Assembly (NCBI GenBank): GCA_002473385.1
Contig: DKTR01000053.1
Coordinates: 5,117-36,495 of the forward strand
Direction: 5' to 3'
Source of the DNA: Lachnospiraceae bacterium UBA7225
GTDB taxonomy: Bacteria; Bacillota; Clostridia; Lachnospirales; Lachnospiraceae
DNA length: 31,379 nt
The notes beneath the pieces are model-generated. The model had not been told where the DNA came from and did no database searches. It saw nothing but the letters and a program-made list of their open reading frames with translations. Each line of letters opens with the position of its first letter. The first letter of the stretch is position 1. Both the position numbers and the translations under genes were made by a program. Shown in pieces: positions 15,668-23,885 of the stretch.

Positions 15668-16930
15668 GTGCTGGAAAATATAAGACTTTCCTTTCAGGGA
15701 ATCTGGTCGCATAAAATGCGTTCGTTTCTGACGATGCTCGGCATTATTATTGGAATTGCCTCCATTATTTCAATAGTTTCTACTATCCAGGGAACGAATG
15801 AGCAGCTGATGCAGAACGTGATCGGGGCTGGAAACAATGCCGTATCAATTCCTCTGAGCAGAAGCTCAGATTATGAGATGAGTTTTGACTATGAGAGTGT
15901 ACCCTATGGCGTCCCGGTAATCGGGGAAGACACCAGGGAAAAGCTGCTGGCTGTGGATGGTGTAGAGGATGCGGCTTTTTACACAAGCCGCACATATGCG
16001 GACGGCATTTATCATCAGAATACGGCTCTGCAGGGTGCAAACGTATATGGCATTGACATGCATTATTTTAATGTGAATGGTTATATTGTCCGCACAGGGC
16101 GCGGGTTCGTAGAGGATGACTATACCGAATTCCGCAAGGTTGTGATTCTCGACCAGACTGCTGCAAGCTCATTGTTCCAGGAGGAAAATGCAGTCGGGAA
16201 AACGATTGAGATTAACAGCGAGCCGTTTACCGTGATCGGAGTTGCGCAGGTGGCATCGCAATTTGAGCCGGTGATCAACAGTATGGAGGATTATTATACG
16301 TATATGGGCTACGACAACGCGTCCGGCACGGTATATATCCCATCGAGCGCATGGGGGATCGTATATCAGTTTGATGAGCCGCAGCATGTCGCAGTAAAGG
16401 CGGCATCGGTGGAAGCGATGACGACCATTGGCAAACCGTGTGCGGAAATTCTGAATGCAAACCTGTATACGAATGACAGCGATTTAAAATATCGTGCAAA
16501 GAATACGCTGGAGACGGTGGAACAGCAGCAGCAGATCAACGAATCCACCAATCAGCAGCTGATATGGATTGCCAGTATTTCTCTGCTGGTGGGCGGTATC
16601 GGCGTTATGAATATCATGCTTGTGTCCGTCACGGAGCGTACCAGTGAGATTGGTCTGAAGAAGGCGATCGGTGCAAAAAAGCGCATGATTTTGATGCAGT
16701 TTCTGACAGAGGCTGCTGTGCTGACCAGTATGGGCGGAATTCTGGGAGTAGTGGCAGGCATCGGCATGGCGCAGGCAATCTCCAGAATGGCAGATGTACC
16801 TGTGGCAATTAATGTGCCGGCGACTATCGTGGCAGTGCTTTTTTCCATGGTGATCGGTCTGATTTTCGGATTTATGCCCTCCATTAAGGCGGCAAACCTC
16901 AATCCGATCGATGCCCTGCGGCATGAGTAA
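15668..16930 (+). CDS. MacB-type ABC transporter permease
   Basis: The membrane subunit of the exporter, 420 residues. It has the MacB plan: a first membrane helix (about 18-42) following an amphipathic start, an external domain of about 240 residues, and three helices in the C-terminal FtsX domain. The family-typical RSFLTMLGIIIGI, GGIGVMNIMLVSVTERTSEIG and GAKKRMILMQFLTEA segments are present. The start is a GTG at 15668, with GGGAGG at 15655-15660 at good spacing and only 18 bases from the stop of the giant adaptor. It should pair with the ATPase at 11696. There is no hairpin between its stop and the rpsB promoter, so some transcripts may read through into rpsB. Confidence 0.95.
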   Translation: MLENIRLSFQGIWSHKMRSFLTMLGIIIGIASIISIVSTIQGTNEQLMQNVIGAGNNAVSIPLSRSSDYEMSFDYESVPYGVPVIGEDTREKLLAVDGVEDAAFYTSRTYADGIYHQNTALQGANVYGIDMHYFNVNGYIVRTGRGFVEDDYTEFRKVVILDQTAASSLFQEENAVGKTIEINSEPFTVIGVAQVASQFEPVINSMEDYYTYMGYDNASGTVYIPSSAWGIVYQFDEPQHVAVKAASVEAMTTIGKPCAEILNANLYTNDSDLKYRAKNTLETVEQQQQINESTNQQLIWIASISLLVGGIGVMNIMLVSVTERTSEIGLKKAIGAKKRMILMQFLTEAAVLTSMGGILGVVAGIGMAQAISRMADVPVAINVPATIVAVLFSMVIGLIFGFMPSIKAANLNPIDALRHE

Positions 16931-16954
16931 AGAAAAGGATTTTGCAAATAATGC

Positions 16955-16983
16955 TTGCACACTCTGGTAGTATATGCTATTAT
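16955..16983 (+). promoter_or_regulatory. Promoter of rpsB-tsf
   Basis: TTGCAC (16955-16960), a 17-base spacer and TATTAT (16978-16983). It gives a 5' leader of about 95 bases before the rpsB ATG. Ribosomal protein operons are often autoregulated through such leaders, but no known motif was recognised here. Confidence 0.8.
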
Positions 16984-17086
16984 AAAAAGGTCGCAAAAAA
17001 CACGTATTTCTATTCTGAGGACGGTGCCCGCCAGGGTTTCCAAAGAAGCATGGGATACGGAAGAAAAACCAAAAGGAGACAGAAAA

Positions 17087-17836
17087 ATGAGTGTTATTTC
17101 AATGAAACAGTTACTTGAAGCAGGTGTTCACTTCGGACATCAGACCAGAAGATGGAATCCTAAGATGGCTCCGTACATCTACACAGAGAGAAACGGCATC
17201 TACATCATCGATCTTCAGAAATCAGTAGGCATGGTAGACGACGCTTACAATGCAGTGGGCGATATCGTGGCAAACGGAGGTACGATCCTGTTTGTTGGTA
17301 CCAAGAAGCAGGCGCAGGATGCAGTAAAAACCGAGGCAGAGAGATGCGGCATGTTCTATGTAAATGAGAGATGGCTTGGCGGTATGCTGACCAACTTCAA
17401 GACTATTCAGAGCCGTGTAGGACGTCTGAAACAGATTGAAGCGATGGAAGCAGACGGAACCTTTGATGTTCTGCCGAAGAAGGAAGTTATTGCTCTGAGA
17501 AAAGAGATGGAGAAGCTCAACAAGAACCTTGGCGGTATCAAGGAAATGAAGAAAATCCCGGATGCAATCTTTGTAGTTGACCCGAAGAAAGAAAGAATCT
17601 GCGTTCAGGAAGCACATACACTGGGTATTCCGTTAATCGGTATCTGTGATACAAACTGCGATCCGGAAGAGCTGGATTATGTAATTCCGGGCAACGACGA
17701 TGCAATCCGCGCCGTAAAACTGATCGTATCCAAGATGGCAGACGCTGTAATCGAGGCAAATCAGGGTGCAGAGCAGGACGTTGTATTTGAAGGCGAAGAT
17801 TACGCAGAAGAGACTGCAGCAGAGACGGAGGAATAA
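17087..17836 (+). CDS. rpsB: 30S ribosomal protein S2
   Basis: Structural protein of the small ribosomal subunit. The 249-residue protein starts MSVISMKQLLEAGVHFGHQ and contains the family segments TRRWNPKMAPYIY, NERWLGGMLTNF and IPLIGICDTNCDP, covering the whole length, and ends in an acidic tail. ATG at 17087 has AAAAGGAG at ideal spacing. A longer frame beginning at 16955 lies inside the promoter and leader and is not coding. The codon use is highly biased (AGA for Arg, GTA and GCA common), as expected for an abundantly made protein. It is followed five bases later by tsf, the classic order. Confidence 0.99.
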   Translation: MSVISMKQLLEAGVHFGHQTRRWNPKMAPYIYTERNGIYIIDLQKSVGMVDDAYNAVGDIVANGGTILFVGTKKQAQDAVKTEAERCGMFYVNERWLGGMLTNFKTIQSRVGRLKQIEAMEADGTFDVLPKKEVIALRKEMEKLNKNLGGIKEMKKIPDAIFVVDPKKERICVQEAHTLGIPLIGICDTNCDPEELDYVIPGNDDAIRAVKLIVSKMADAVIEANQGAEQDVVFEGEDYAEETAAETEE

Positions 17837-17841
17837 TAAAC

Positions 17842-18783
17842 ATGGCTATCACAGCAGGAATGGTAAAAGAATTAAGAGAGATGACCGGAGCAGGCATGAT
17901 GGACTGCAAAAAGGCACTGACTGCTACCGAGGGTGATATGGACAAGGCTGTAGAATTCCTGAGAGAAAAAGGTCTTGCTACCGCTCAGAAGAAAGCAGGC
18001 AGAATTGCAGCAGAAGGTCTCTGCAAGGTGCTTGTATCTGAGGACAGCAAGAAAGCGGTTGTTGTAGAAGTAAACGCTGAGACAGACTTCGTTGCAAAGA
18101 ACGAAACCTTCCAGGCATATGTTGCAGAGGTTGCAGAGCAGGCTATGGCAACGGAAGCAGCAGATATGGAAGCATTTCTGGCAGAAAAATGGCTGCCGGA
18201 TACCACAAAGACAGTTGCAGAAGCACTGGCTGGCAAGATCGCTATCATCGGCGAGAACATGAACATCAGAAGATTCCAGAAGGTAGAAGAGGCAGAAGGC
18301 TTTGTTGCTTCTTATACACATATGGGCGGAAAAATCGGTGTTCTGGTTGATGTCGTAACCGACGTAGTAAATGATGAAGTAAAAGAGATGGCTAAGAACG
18401 TTGCAATGCAGATTGCAGCTCTGAGACCGCAGTACACCAACAGAAACGAAGTAAGCGAGGAGTACATCGCTCACGAAAAAGAAATTCTTCTGGCTCAGAT
18501 CATGAACGATCCGAAGGAATCCCAGAAGCCGCAGAAGGTAATCGATGGCATGATCAATGGACGTGTCAACAAAGAGCTGAAGGAAATCTGCCTGCTTGAT
18601 CAGGTATACGTAAAAGCAGAAGACGGCAAACAGACTGTACAGGCTTACGTAGATTCCGTTGCAAAAGCAGTTGGCGCGAAAATTACCGTAAAAGGCTTCG
18701 TTCGTTTCGAGACCGGTGAAGGTATCGAGAAGAAAGAAGAAGACTTCGCAGCAGAAGTTGCAAAGCAGATGGCTGGAAACTAG
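17842..18783 (+). CDS. tsf: Translation elongation factor Ts
   Basis: Exchanges GDP for GTP on EF-Tu. The 313-residue protein shows the N-terminal UBA-like segment with MTGAGMMDCKKAL (12-24 region), the EF-Tu-contacting EVNAETDFVAKN stretch and the KMGGK-like THMGGKIGVLVD segment, typical of EF-Ts over its full length. It is co-transcribed with rpsB, and its codon use matches. The stop at 18781 is followed by 157 untranslated bases before a terminator hairpin. Confidence 0.99.
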   Translation: MAITAGMVKELREMTGAGMMDCKKALTATEGDMDKAVEFLREKGLATAQKKAGRIAAEGLCKVLVSEDSKKAVVVEVNAETDFVAKNETFQAYVAEVAEQAMATEAADMEAFLAEKWLPDTTKTVAEALAGKIAIIGENMNIRRFQKVEEAEGFVASYTHMGGKIGVLVDVVTDVVNDEVKEMAKNVAMQIAALRPQYTNRNEVSEEYIAHEKEILLAQIMNDPKESQKPQKVIDGMINGRVNKELKEICLLDQVYVKAEDGKQTVQAYVDSVAKAVGAKITVKGFVRFETGEGIEKKEEDFAAEVAKQMAGN

Positions 18784-18940
18784 GTTTATTAGGTCCACAG
18801 GACGCAGATGAACCACATGTTGGAAGCTATATGCAGCGTTGCTTAGCAAACCAGGTCTGAAGGGCAAAGACGAGGTTAGCAGCAGTCGCATGAATTGATA
18901 GAAATTTGCTGAAAACAGTAAATAGCGATAGGAATGAGAA

Positions 18941-18980
18941 CCCTTGTAAGTGGCATTGTAATGTCATTTGCAGGGGTTTT
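18941..18980 (+). terminator. Terminator of rpsB-tsf
   Basis: A 16-bp stem with several G-T pairs (CCCTTGTAAGTGGCAT with ATGTCATTTGCAGGGG) closes the 4-base loop TGTA and is followed by TTTTGATTT. Confidence 0.85.
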
Positions 18981-19020
18981 GATTTATGAAATGGTATAAA
19001 TATTTTGAAGCAATAGCCTG

Positions 19021-19046
19021 GAAGCGTGGAAGACGCTTCTTTTTTT
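19021..19046 (+). terminator. Second terminator between tsf and the AraC gene
   Basis: GAAGCGT (19021-19027) pairs perfectly with ACGCTTC (19033-19039) around GGAAG, followed by seven or more T. It ends one base from the stop codon of the minus-strand AraC gene and acts on plus-strand transcripts. Confidence 0.85.
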
Positions 19047-19995
19047 ATGGCTTATGGGAAGTGAAGGAATATAACAGGCGGTATTTTGTGGGCGTACATC
19101 CGGTGATGGCGAGGAAGCTTTTGTTAAATGCGGAAAGGCTGGAAAAGCCGCAGTCCTGGGCAATGGTGGAAACCTTCATATCCGGTATGAGCAGCATACT
19201 CTGCGCTGCCCTGATCCGGATATTCCGCAGATAATCGGAAAATGTCTGACCGGTATATTCTTTGAAAAGCCTTGAAAAATGATATTTAGAAAAACCGGCC
19301 TGCTCTGCGGCATCCTTCAGGGACAGATTCTCTGTGTAATGGTTGTCGATATAGCGTAGTGCGATATTCATGCGCAGAGACAAGGCCTCCCGTGCAGCGG
19401 GCTCTACAGATGCAAGGCCTCCCTGATTTATCATATAATCCCCGTAGCAGGCGAACAAAGACAGAAGACAGGCATTCACATGCAGTTCCATGCAGGGTCT
19501 TAGACTCCAGTAATATTCCGCCATCTGCATAATCAGGGAAATGCATTGCCTGTATATGGCCGGGAACGCATTCTGCGAGATCAGGATAGGGCTGTTCAGA
19601 TATCCGCTGAGGTTGGAGAAGCTGGGGATTTTCGACAGGAAATCTATCTCAAAACAGAAGATGAATCTCCATCCTGGCTGTGACGCCTTAAGAGAATGGA
19701 CGGTGCCGGAAGGAATCACAAAGATATCTCCGGGGTCCAGATTATATTTATAGGTATTGATAAATGCAGTGTAATTTCCTTCCAGAGGAACGATCAGCTC
19801 GGTAGCCGTATGCCAGTGTGCATCGAAGTCAGTATATTGATTATTGAGCCAGAAGCGCAGGGAGGTACCGGGAAGATGCTGGGGCAGTTCGCAGTTTCCT
19901 TTTTTGTTCAGAAAAAAGTCGGGCAGGTTATCCGGCTGAATGTAATACCGTTCTTTCTGCTCATCCGTCAGAGTAAATAAATTAGCTGGATTCAT
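19045..19995 (-). CDS. AraC-family transcriptional regulator with cupin sensor domain
   Basis: DNA-binding regulator, 316 residues. The N-terminal half has a cupin-type sugar-sensing barrel (HWHTATELIVPLEGNYT and LDPGDIFVIPSGTVHSL), and the last 100 residues carry two helix-turn-helix units (LSLKDAAEQAGFSKYHFSRLFKEYTG and VSTIAQDCGFSS, ending CTPTKYR), the AraC/XylS signature. ATG at 19995 is chosen because GGAGG lies just upstream on the minus strand; a longer in-frame start at 20037 lacks such a site. The gene is divergent from the GH43 gene across a 263-base gap, the usual layout for a local regulator responding to the sugar that its neighbour releases. Confidence 0.92.
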   Translation of the reverse strand: MNPANLFTLTDEQKERYYIQPDNLPDFFLNKKGNCELPQHLPGTSLRFWLNNQYTDFDAHWHTATELIVPLEGNYTAFINTYKYNLDPGDIFVIPSGTVHSLKASQPGWRFIFCFEIDFLSKIPSFSNLSGYLNSPILISQNAFPAIYRQCISLIMQMAEYYWSLRPCMELHVNACLLSLFACYGDYMINQGGLASVEPAAREALSLRMNIALRYIDNHYTENLSLKDAAEQAGFSKYHFSRLFKEYTGQTFSDYLRNIRIRAAQSMLLIPDMKVSTIAQDCGFSSLSAFNKSFLAITGCTPTKYRLLYSFTSHKP

Positions 19996-20136
19996 GTGCG
20001 CTCCTCCTTCTATTCCTGATACCCTGCATTTTACCACAGAATTTTCATAGATACTACCTTTTTTACAAAAAGGGATGGATTCGATAATACGAAAAGCAAA
20101 TGATGAACAGCAAAAAGCAAAATTAACGAAGAGTTA

Positions 20137-20166
20137 TTGTGCAAAATGTATTATTCTTTTTATAAA
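20137..20166 (+). promoter_or_regulatory. Possible GH43 promoter containing ATTGTGCA octamer
   Basis: TTGTGC (20137-20142) and TATAAA (20161-20166) with an 18-base spacer lie about 90 bases before the GH43 start. The -35 box is also part of the octamer ATTGTGCA, which recurs twice ahead of the binding-protein gene at 25515 and 25568. The rest of the 263-base intergenic gap shows no other clear signal. Confidence 0.45.
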
Positions 20167-20258
20167 TAGCGGAGTAATACTTTCGCATGAGCTTTTCAAA
20201 TTTGTGTCCGATATCTATTCGGCTGATTAAAAATTTTATCTGACGGGGAGAGAAGATT

Positions 20259-21824
20259 ATGACAATAGCCAAAAATCCGATATTAAGCGGTTTTTATCCT
20301 GACCCTTCCATCTGCAGGGTTGGAGAGGATTATTATCTTGTAAATTCCAGTTTTGTGTATTTTCCGGGAGTGCCGGTCTTCCACAGCAAGGATCTGGCAC
20401 ACTGGGAGCAGATTGGAAATATTCTTGACAGGGAAGAGCAATTTCCTGTGGATGAAGGAGAAGAAGAGATTTCCAGAGGAATCTTTGCGCCGACCATCCG
20501 CTATCATGAAGGGATTTTTTATATGGTCACGACTAATGTGAGTCACAGAGGGAATTTCATCGTGACGGCAGAAGATCCCCGGGGTCCATGGTCAGTTCCC
20601 CACTATCTGGGTGAAGAGGCAGCGGGAATTGATCCGAGCCTGTTTTTTGACGATGATGGAAAGTGTTATTATGTGGGAACCAGACCGAATCCGGAGGGGG
20701 AGCGGTATTATGGCGACAATGAAATCTGGGTGCAGGAACTGGATCTGGAAAAAATGGAACTGACAGGAAAAAGCGTGGGGATATGGAACGGAGCACTGAA
20801 AAGGGCAGTCTGGCCGGAAGGACCGCATCTTTACAAGATTGATGGTTATTATTACCTTCTTCATGCCGAAGGCGGCACAGGACCGGAACACAGCATCTGC
20901 GTGGCAAGGAGCAGGGAACTCTTTGCCTGGTTTGAGGGCTGCCCGCGCAATCCGGTGTTTACGCACAGGAATCTGGGAAAAGAATATCCGGTAACCTATG
21001 CGGGGCATGCCGATCTGGTGGACGATCCCCAGGGAAACTGGTATGCGGTAATGCTTGCAACAAGAAAATGCCTGGGTCACGGAAGTATGGGTCGGGAGAC
21101 ATTTCTTGCCAAAGTCACCTGGGAGGACGGATGGCCTGTATTTAATCCGGGTATCGGGCGTCTGGAAGAGCGGGTGGAGCTTCCCACACAGGAATGGCAT
21201 CCGGACAGGGAGGTATCTGGGATGGATGAATTTCATTTCCGGGGGAAACGTCTGGATGATCGTCTGATAGGAATTAAAACGCGGGAGGATGGGAGATATT
21301 CCCTTACTGAAAGAATGGGCTTTCTCCGCCTGTATTCCCATGATACAGCCATAAGCAGTCCGGGAGCACCCTCTTATCTGGGAGTGCGCCAGAAAGGATA
21401 TTGTTTTGAAGCATCCTGTGCCCTGGAATTCATCCCTGCAGGCAAAGGAGAACGAGCCGGGATGGTGCTGTTCCAGAATCATGCCAATCACCTCAGAATA
21501 GAGGTTATGAAAGGGACATCCGGAAGGCTCCTGCGTGTGACAGCTCATTGCATGGGAAAGGATGTGATTATTTCGGAAACAGAGATTGCCCGGCATGGTC
21601 TGGCAGAAATCTGTCTTTGTGCCAGAAACCAGAAGGCCGATATTTTCCTGATCCAGGGAGATGAGAGAAAAGAGGCTGCGCATAAGGTAAGCCTTCTTCC
21701 ATATACCACGGAAAAAGCCGGAGGGTTTGTGGGTTGTACGCTTGGAATGTACGTATATTCGCCGGATACAAAATGCTTCGCAGACTTTGCCTGGTTCCGG
21801 GTGAATAGTGCAGGGGAAGACTGA
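20259..21824 (+). CDS. Glycoside hydrolase family 43, beta-xylosidase/arabinofuranosidase type
   Basis: Predicted to remove xylose or arabinose from short plant-fibre oligosaccharides. The 521-residue protein has a five-bladed propeller domain (about 1-310) and a C-terminal beta-sandwich (about 325-515). The GH43 triad is visible: catalytic base Asp15 in YPDPS, the pKa-tuning Asp125 in GIDPSLF, and the general acid Glu187 in WPEGPH. The opening NPILSGFYPDPSICRVGEDYYLVNSSF resembles the beta-xylosidase subgroups with a C-terminal sandwich. There is no signal peptide, so it should act in the cytoplasm on imported oligosaccharides, which fits the ABC importer downstream. GGGGAGAGAAG precedes the ATG. 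Xylosidase and arabinofuranosidase activity cannot be told apart from sequence alone. Confidence 0.93.
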   Translation: MTIAKNPILSGFYPDPSICRVGEDYYLVNSSFVYFPGVPVFHSKDLAHWEQIGNILDREEQFPVDEGEEEISRGIFAPTIRYHEGIFYMVTTNVSHRGNFIVTAEDPRGPWSVPHYLGEEAAGIDPSLFFDDDGKCYYVGTRPNPEGERYYGDNEIWVQELDLEKMELTGKSVGIWNGALKRAVWPEGPHLYKIDGYYYLLHAEGGTGPEHSICVARSRELFAWFEGCPRNPVFTHRNLGKEYPVTYAGHADLVDDPQGNWYAVMLATRKCLGHGSMGRETFLAKVTWEDGWPVFNPGIGRLEERVELPTQEWHPDREVSGMDEFHFRGKRLDDRLIGIKTREDGRYSLTERMGFLRLYSHDTAISSPGAPSYLGVRQKGYCFEASCALEFIPAGKGERAGMVLFQNHANHLRIEVMKGTSGRLLRVTAHCMGKDVIISETEIARHGLAEICLCARNQKADIFLIQGDERKEAAHKVSLLPYTTEKAGGFVGCTLGMYVYSPDTKCFADFAWFRVNSAGED

Positions 21825-21861
21825 TACAGAAACGGATTTTAATTTTGGAGGGACGATTTAT

Positions 21862-21948
21862 ATGAATGCATTAACTGCCTGTATTTATTTGCGTTTCTTG
21901 CACTTAGCGGAGAATACCGGATCTGGTAAATATACAGAACATATATAA
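21862..21948 (+). CDS. Possible 28-residue small ORF
   Basis: An ATG at 21862 preceded by GGAGGG at good spacing opens a 28-codon frame ending at TAA 21946. The product (MNALTACIYLRFLHLAENTG...) matches nothing recognised. It lies between the GH43 gene and the kinase gene and could be a leader peptide or chance. The remaining gap to 22064 shows no clear promoter. Confidence 0.25.
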   Translation: MNALTACIYLRFLHLAENTGSGKYTEHI

Positions 21949-22064
21949 AAAGCAGGGGGGACAAGCTGTGCGCTTTCTGCCGGGCAGCCGTAAAGTCAGG
22001 AGAAGAATAAGACGGATGCACAGGAACAGGCAGGCTGTCAGCTAGAAGAGGAAGGGGAGCGGTG

Positions 22065-23885
22065 ATGGGGAAAATAAAGGCTTACTGTGGGAAAAAGGTA
22101 GAGAATATACAGATCCGGATCAGCAATGCTCTGGATGATATCAGCTTGAAGCATAAGCTGATAATGATGTATATATTCTGTGTTCTGCTTCCGCTTTTCG
22201 TGACGGACAGCGTGATCCTGTCCACCATTGTGCGGGCAGACCGGGATGCGCGGAAACAGGAAATGAACAATACGGCAGACGCGATAGAGTATAGCTTGAC
22301 CACCACGGTGGAGAATGCTGTCAATCTGATACAGAATGTATACAGAAACCGGTATGTGAATCAGTTTATAGAGGCAGAATACAGCTCTCCCCTGGATTAT
22401 TACATCAGCTATATTGACTTTTTGAAGGATTCTCTATACGAAAGTGTGATAGGGAGCAGCAGTTACCATACCGTAATCTATGCGGACAACCCGGGATTTA
22501 TCAACGGCGGGTATTTTTCACGTCTGGAAACGGTGTCCGACAGCGAATGGTATAGGGAGTTCGCAGACAGCGAAAGGAATGTCCTGGTAGTCCCCTATTA
22601 TGAAGTGTCGGCAGGAAGCAGCAGCCGCCAGAAAAAGCTTTCTGTGATACGGAAGCTGGATTATTACCATAAAGGGCAGGGCGGCAATGTGGTGAAGCTG
22701 GATCTGGATTACAGCGCTATAATCAGAGGCCTTCTGAATGCACACTATGCAGATACGGCTTATATATGCTGCGAGGGTAAGATTCTGTTTTCCAATGACG
22801 GACGGGGCGGCATCAATATGCCCTTTGAAAGTGTAGGGACGGAAATACCGGAGCAGGCGGGTGTGCACAGGCAGATGCAGGTATTTGGGAAAGTCTGGGA
22901 AATTTATCTGATAAACAGAAAGGCCACAGCGATGGAAGTCATAAAAAATAATCGCGCTTTGGTTTTGCTGCTGCTCATGGTAAATATCCTGCTTCCCCTG
23001 GCGTTTATGCGCCTTCTGAACAGATCCTTCACTGTCCGGCTCCGCACGCTGGGAGAAATATTTGAAAAAGAAAACGGGGATCAGCTTCCACCGCTGATGG
23101 AAACCGAGGGAAAAGACGAAATCGGCACGTTGATGCGAAGCTATAATCAAATGGCGCAAAGGATGAATGATCTGATCCAGACAGTTTATAAGGAGAAGCT
23201 AAAGGAACAGGAGATGGATATTGCCAGGCAGGCGGCAGAGCTTTTGGCACTTCACAACCAGATCAACCCTCATTTTTTGTTCAATGCGCTGGAAAGCATC
23301 CGTATGCACAGCATTTTGAAGAAAGAATATGAGACAGCCAACATGGTGGAAAAACTGGCAATTATGGAGCGGCAGAATGTGGAGTGGAGCAATGATTCCG
23401 TGAGAATAGACGAAGAGATCCGTTTTGTGGAGGCTTATCTTGATCTGCAGAAATACCGGTTTGGCGAAAGACTTTCCTATCAGATTGACGTGGAGGAGCG
23501 GTTCCGGGAAACGAAGATCCCGAAGCTGACGCTTGTTACCTTTGTGGAAAATGCCTGCGTACATGGGATGGAAAATAAAACATCGGTGGTCTGGATATTT
23601 GTGCGGATATCCGGAAGGGATGGCAGGCTGTGCATAGAAATCGAAGATACGGGAGCCGGGATGCCATCCGGGCAGGCGTGTGAGCTTCAAGAGAAAATGA
23701 ACCTTGCAAAAATGGAGCAGCTAAAGGAAAAAGGCAGAGTAGGGATCCTGAATGCCTGTATCCGTCTGAAAATGATGACAAAGAGGCAGGTGCTTTTTGA
23801 ACTGGAAAGCGAAGAAGGCGTAGGAACCATGGTGACGATTCATATCCCATTGGAGAAGGACAAGGAAGGAGAAAAGACATGCTGA
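22065..23885 (+). CDS. Sensor histidine kinase, YesM type
   Basis: Membrane sensor of a two-component pair. In the 606-residue protein, membrane segments at about 30-55 and 298-317 bracket an external sensor domain of about 240 residues. A HAMP linker (about 318-372) follows, then the His_kinase domain with NQINPHFLFNALESI and phosphorylated His403, and an ATPase domain with VENACVHGME and EDTGAGM. This arrangement is the YesM/LytS-like class that partners AraC-type response regulators in sugar uptake loci. ATG at 22065 has GGAAGGGGAG upstream at good spacing; the adjoining GTG at 22062 is too close. The end overlaps the regulator gene by seven bases, so the two are translationally coupled. 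The ligand is probably a plant-derived oligosaccharide. Confidence 0.95.
   Translation: MGKIKAYCGKKVENIQIRISNALDDISLKHKLIMMYIFCVLLPLFVTDSVILSTIVRADRDARKQEMNNTADAIEYSLTTTVENAVNLIQNVYRNRYVNQFIEAEYSSPLDYYISYIDFLKDSLYESVIGSSSYHTVIYADNPGFINGGYFSRLETVSDSEWYREFADSERNVLVVPYYEVSAGSSSRQKKLSVIRKLDYYHKGQGGNVVKLDLDYSAIIRGLLNAHYADTAYICCEGKILFSNDGRGGINMPFESVGTEIPEQAGVHRQMQVFGKVWEIYLINRKATAMEVIKNNRALVLLLLMVNILLPLAFMRLLNRSFTVRLRTLGEIFEKENGDQLPPLMETEGKDEIGTLMRSYNQMAQRMNDLIQTVYKEKLKEQEMDIARQAAELLALHNQINPHFLFNALESIRMHSILKKEYETANMVEKLAIMERQNVEWSNDSVRIDEEIRFVEAYLDLQKYRFGERLSYQIDVEERFRETKIPKLTLVTFVENACVHGMENKTSVVWIFVRISGRDGRLCIEIEDTGAGMPSGQACELQEKMNLAKMEQLKEKGRVGILNACIRLKMMTKRQVLFELESEEGVGTMVTIHIPLEKDKEGEKTC

Noticed and set aside
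17872..18891. Minus-strand open frame of 339 codons opposite tsf
   Set aside because: The strong codon bias of tsf leaves its complement free of stops. The translation is Cys/Phe/Leu-rich with no known features.
18986..19234. Short plus-strand frame starting MKWYKYFEAIAW
   Set aside because: It runs through a terminator hairpin and then antisense to the AraC gene, with no ribosome site.
20167..21917. TAGCGGAG(T)AATAC shared by the GH43 upstream region and the small ORF
   Set aside because: It occurs only twice, with an indel between copies and unrelated positions relative to starts, so chance is the simpler view.
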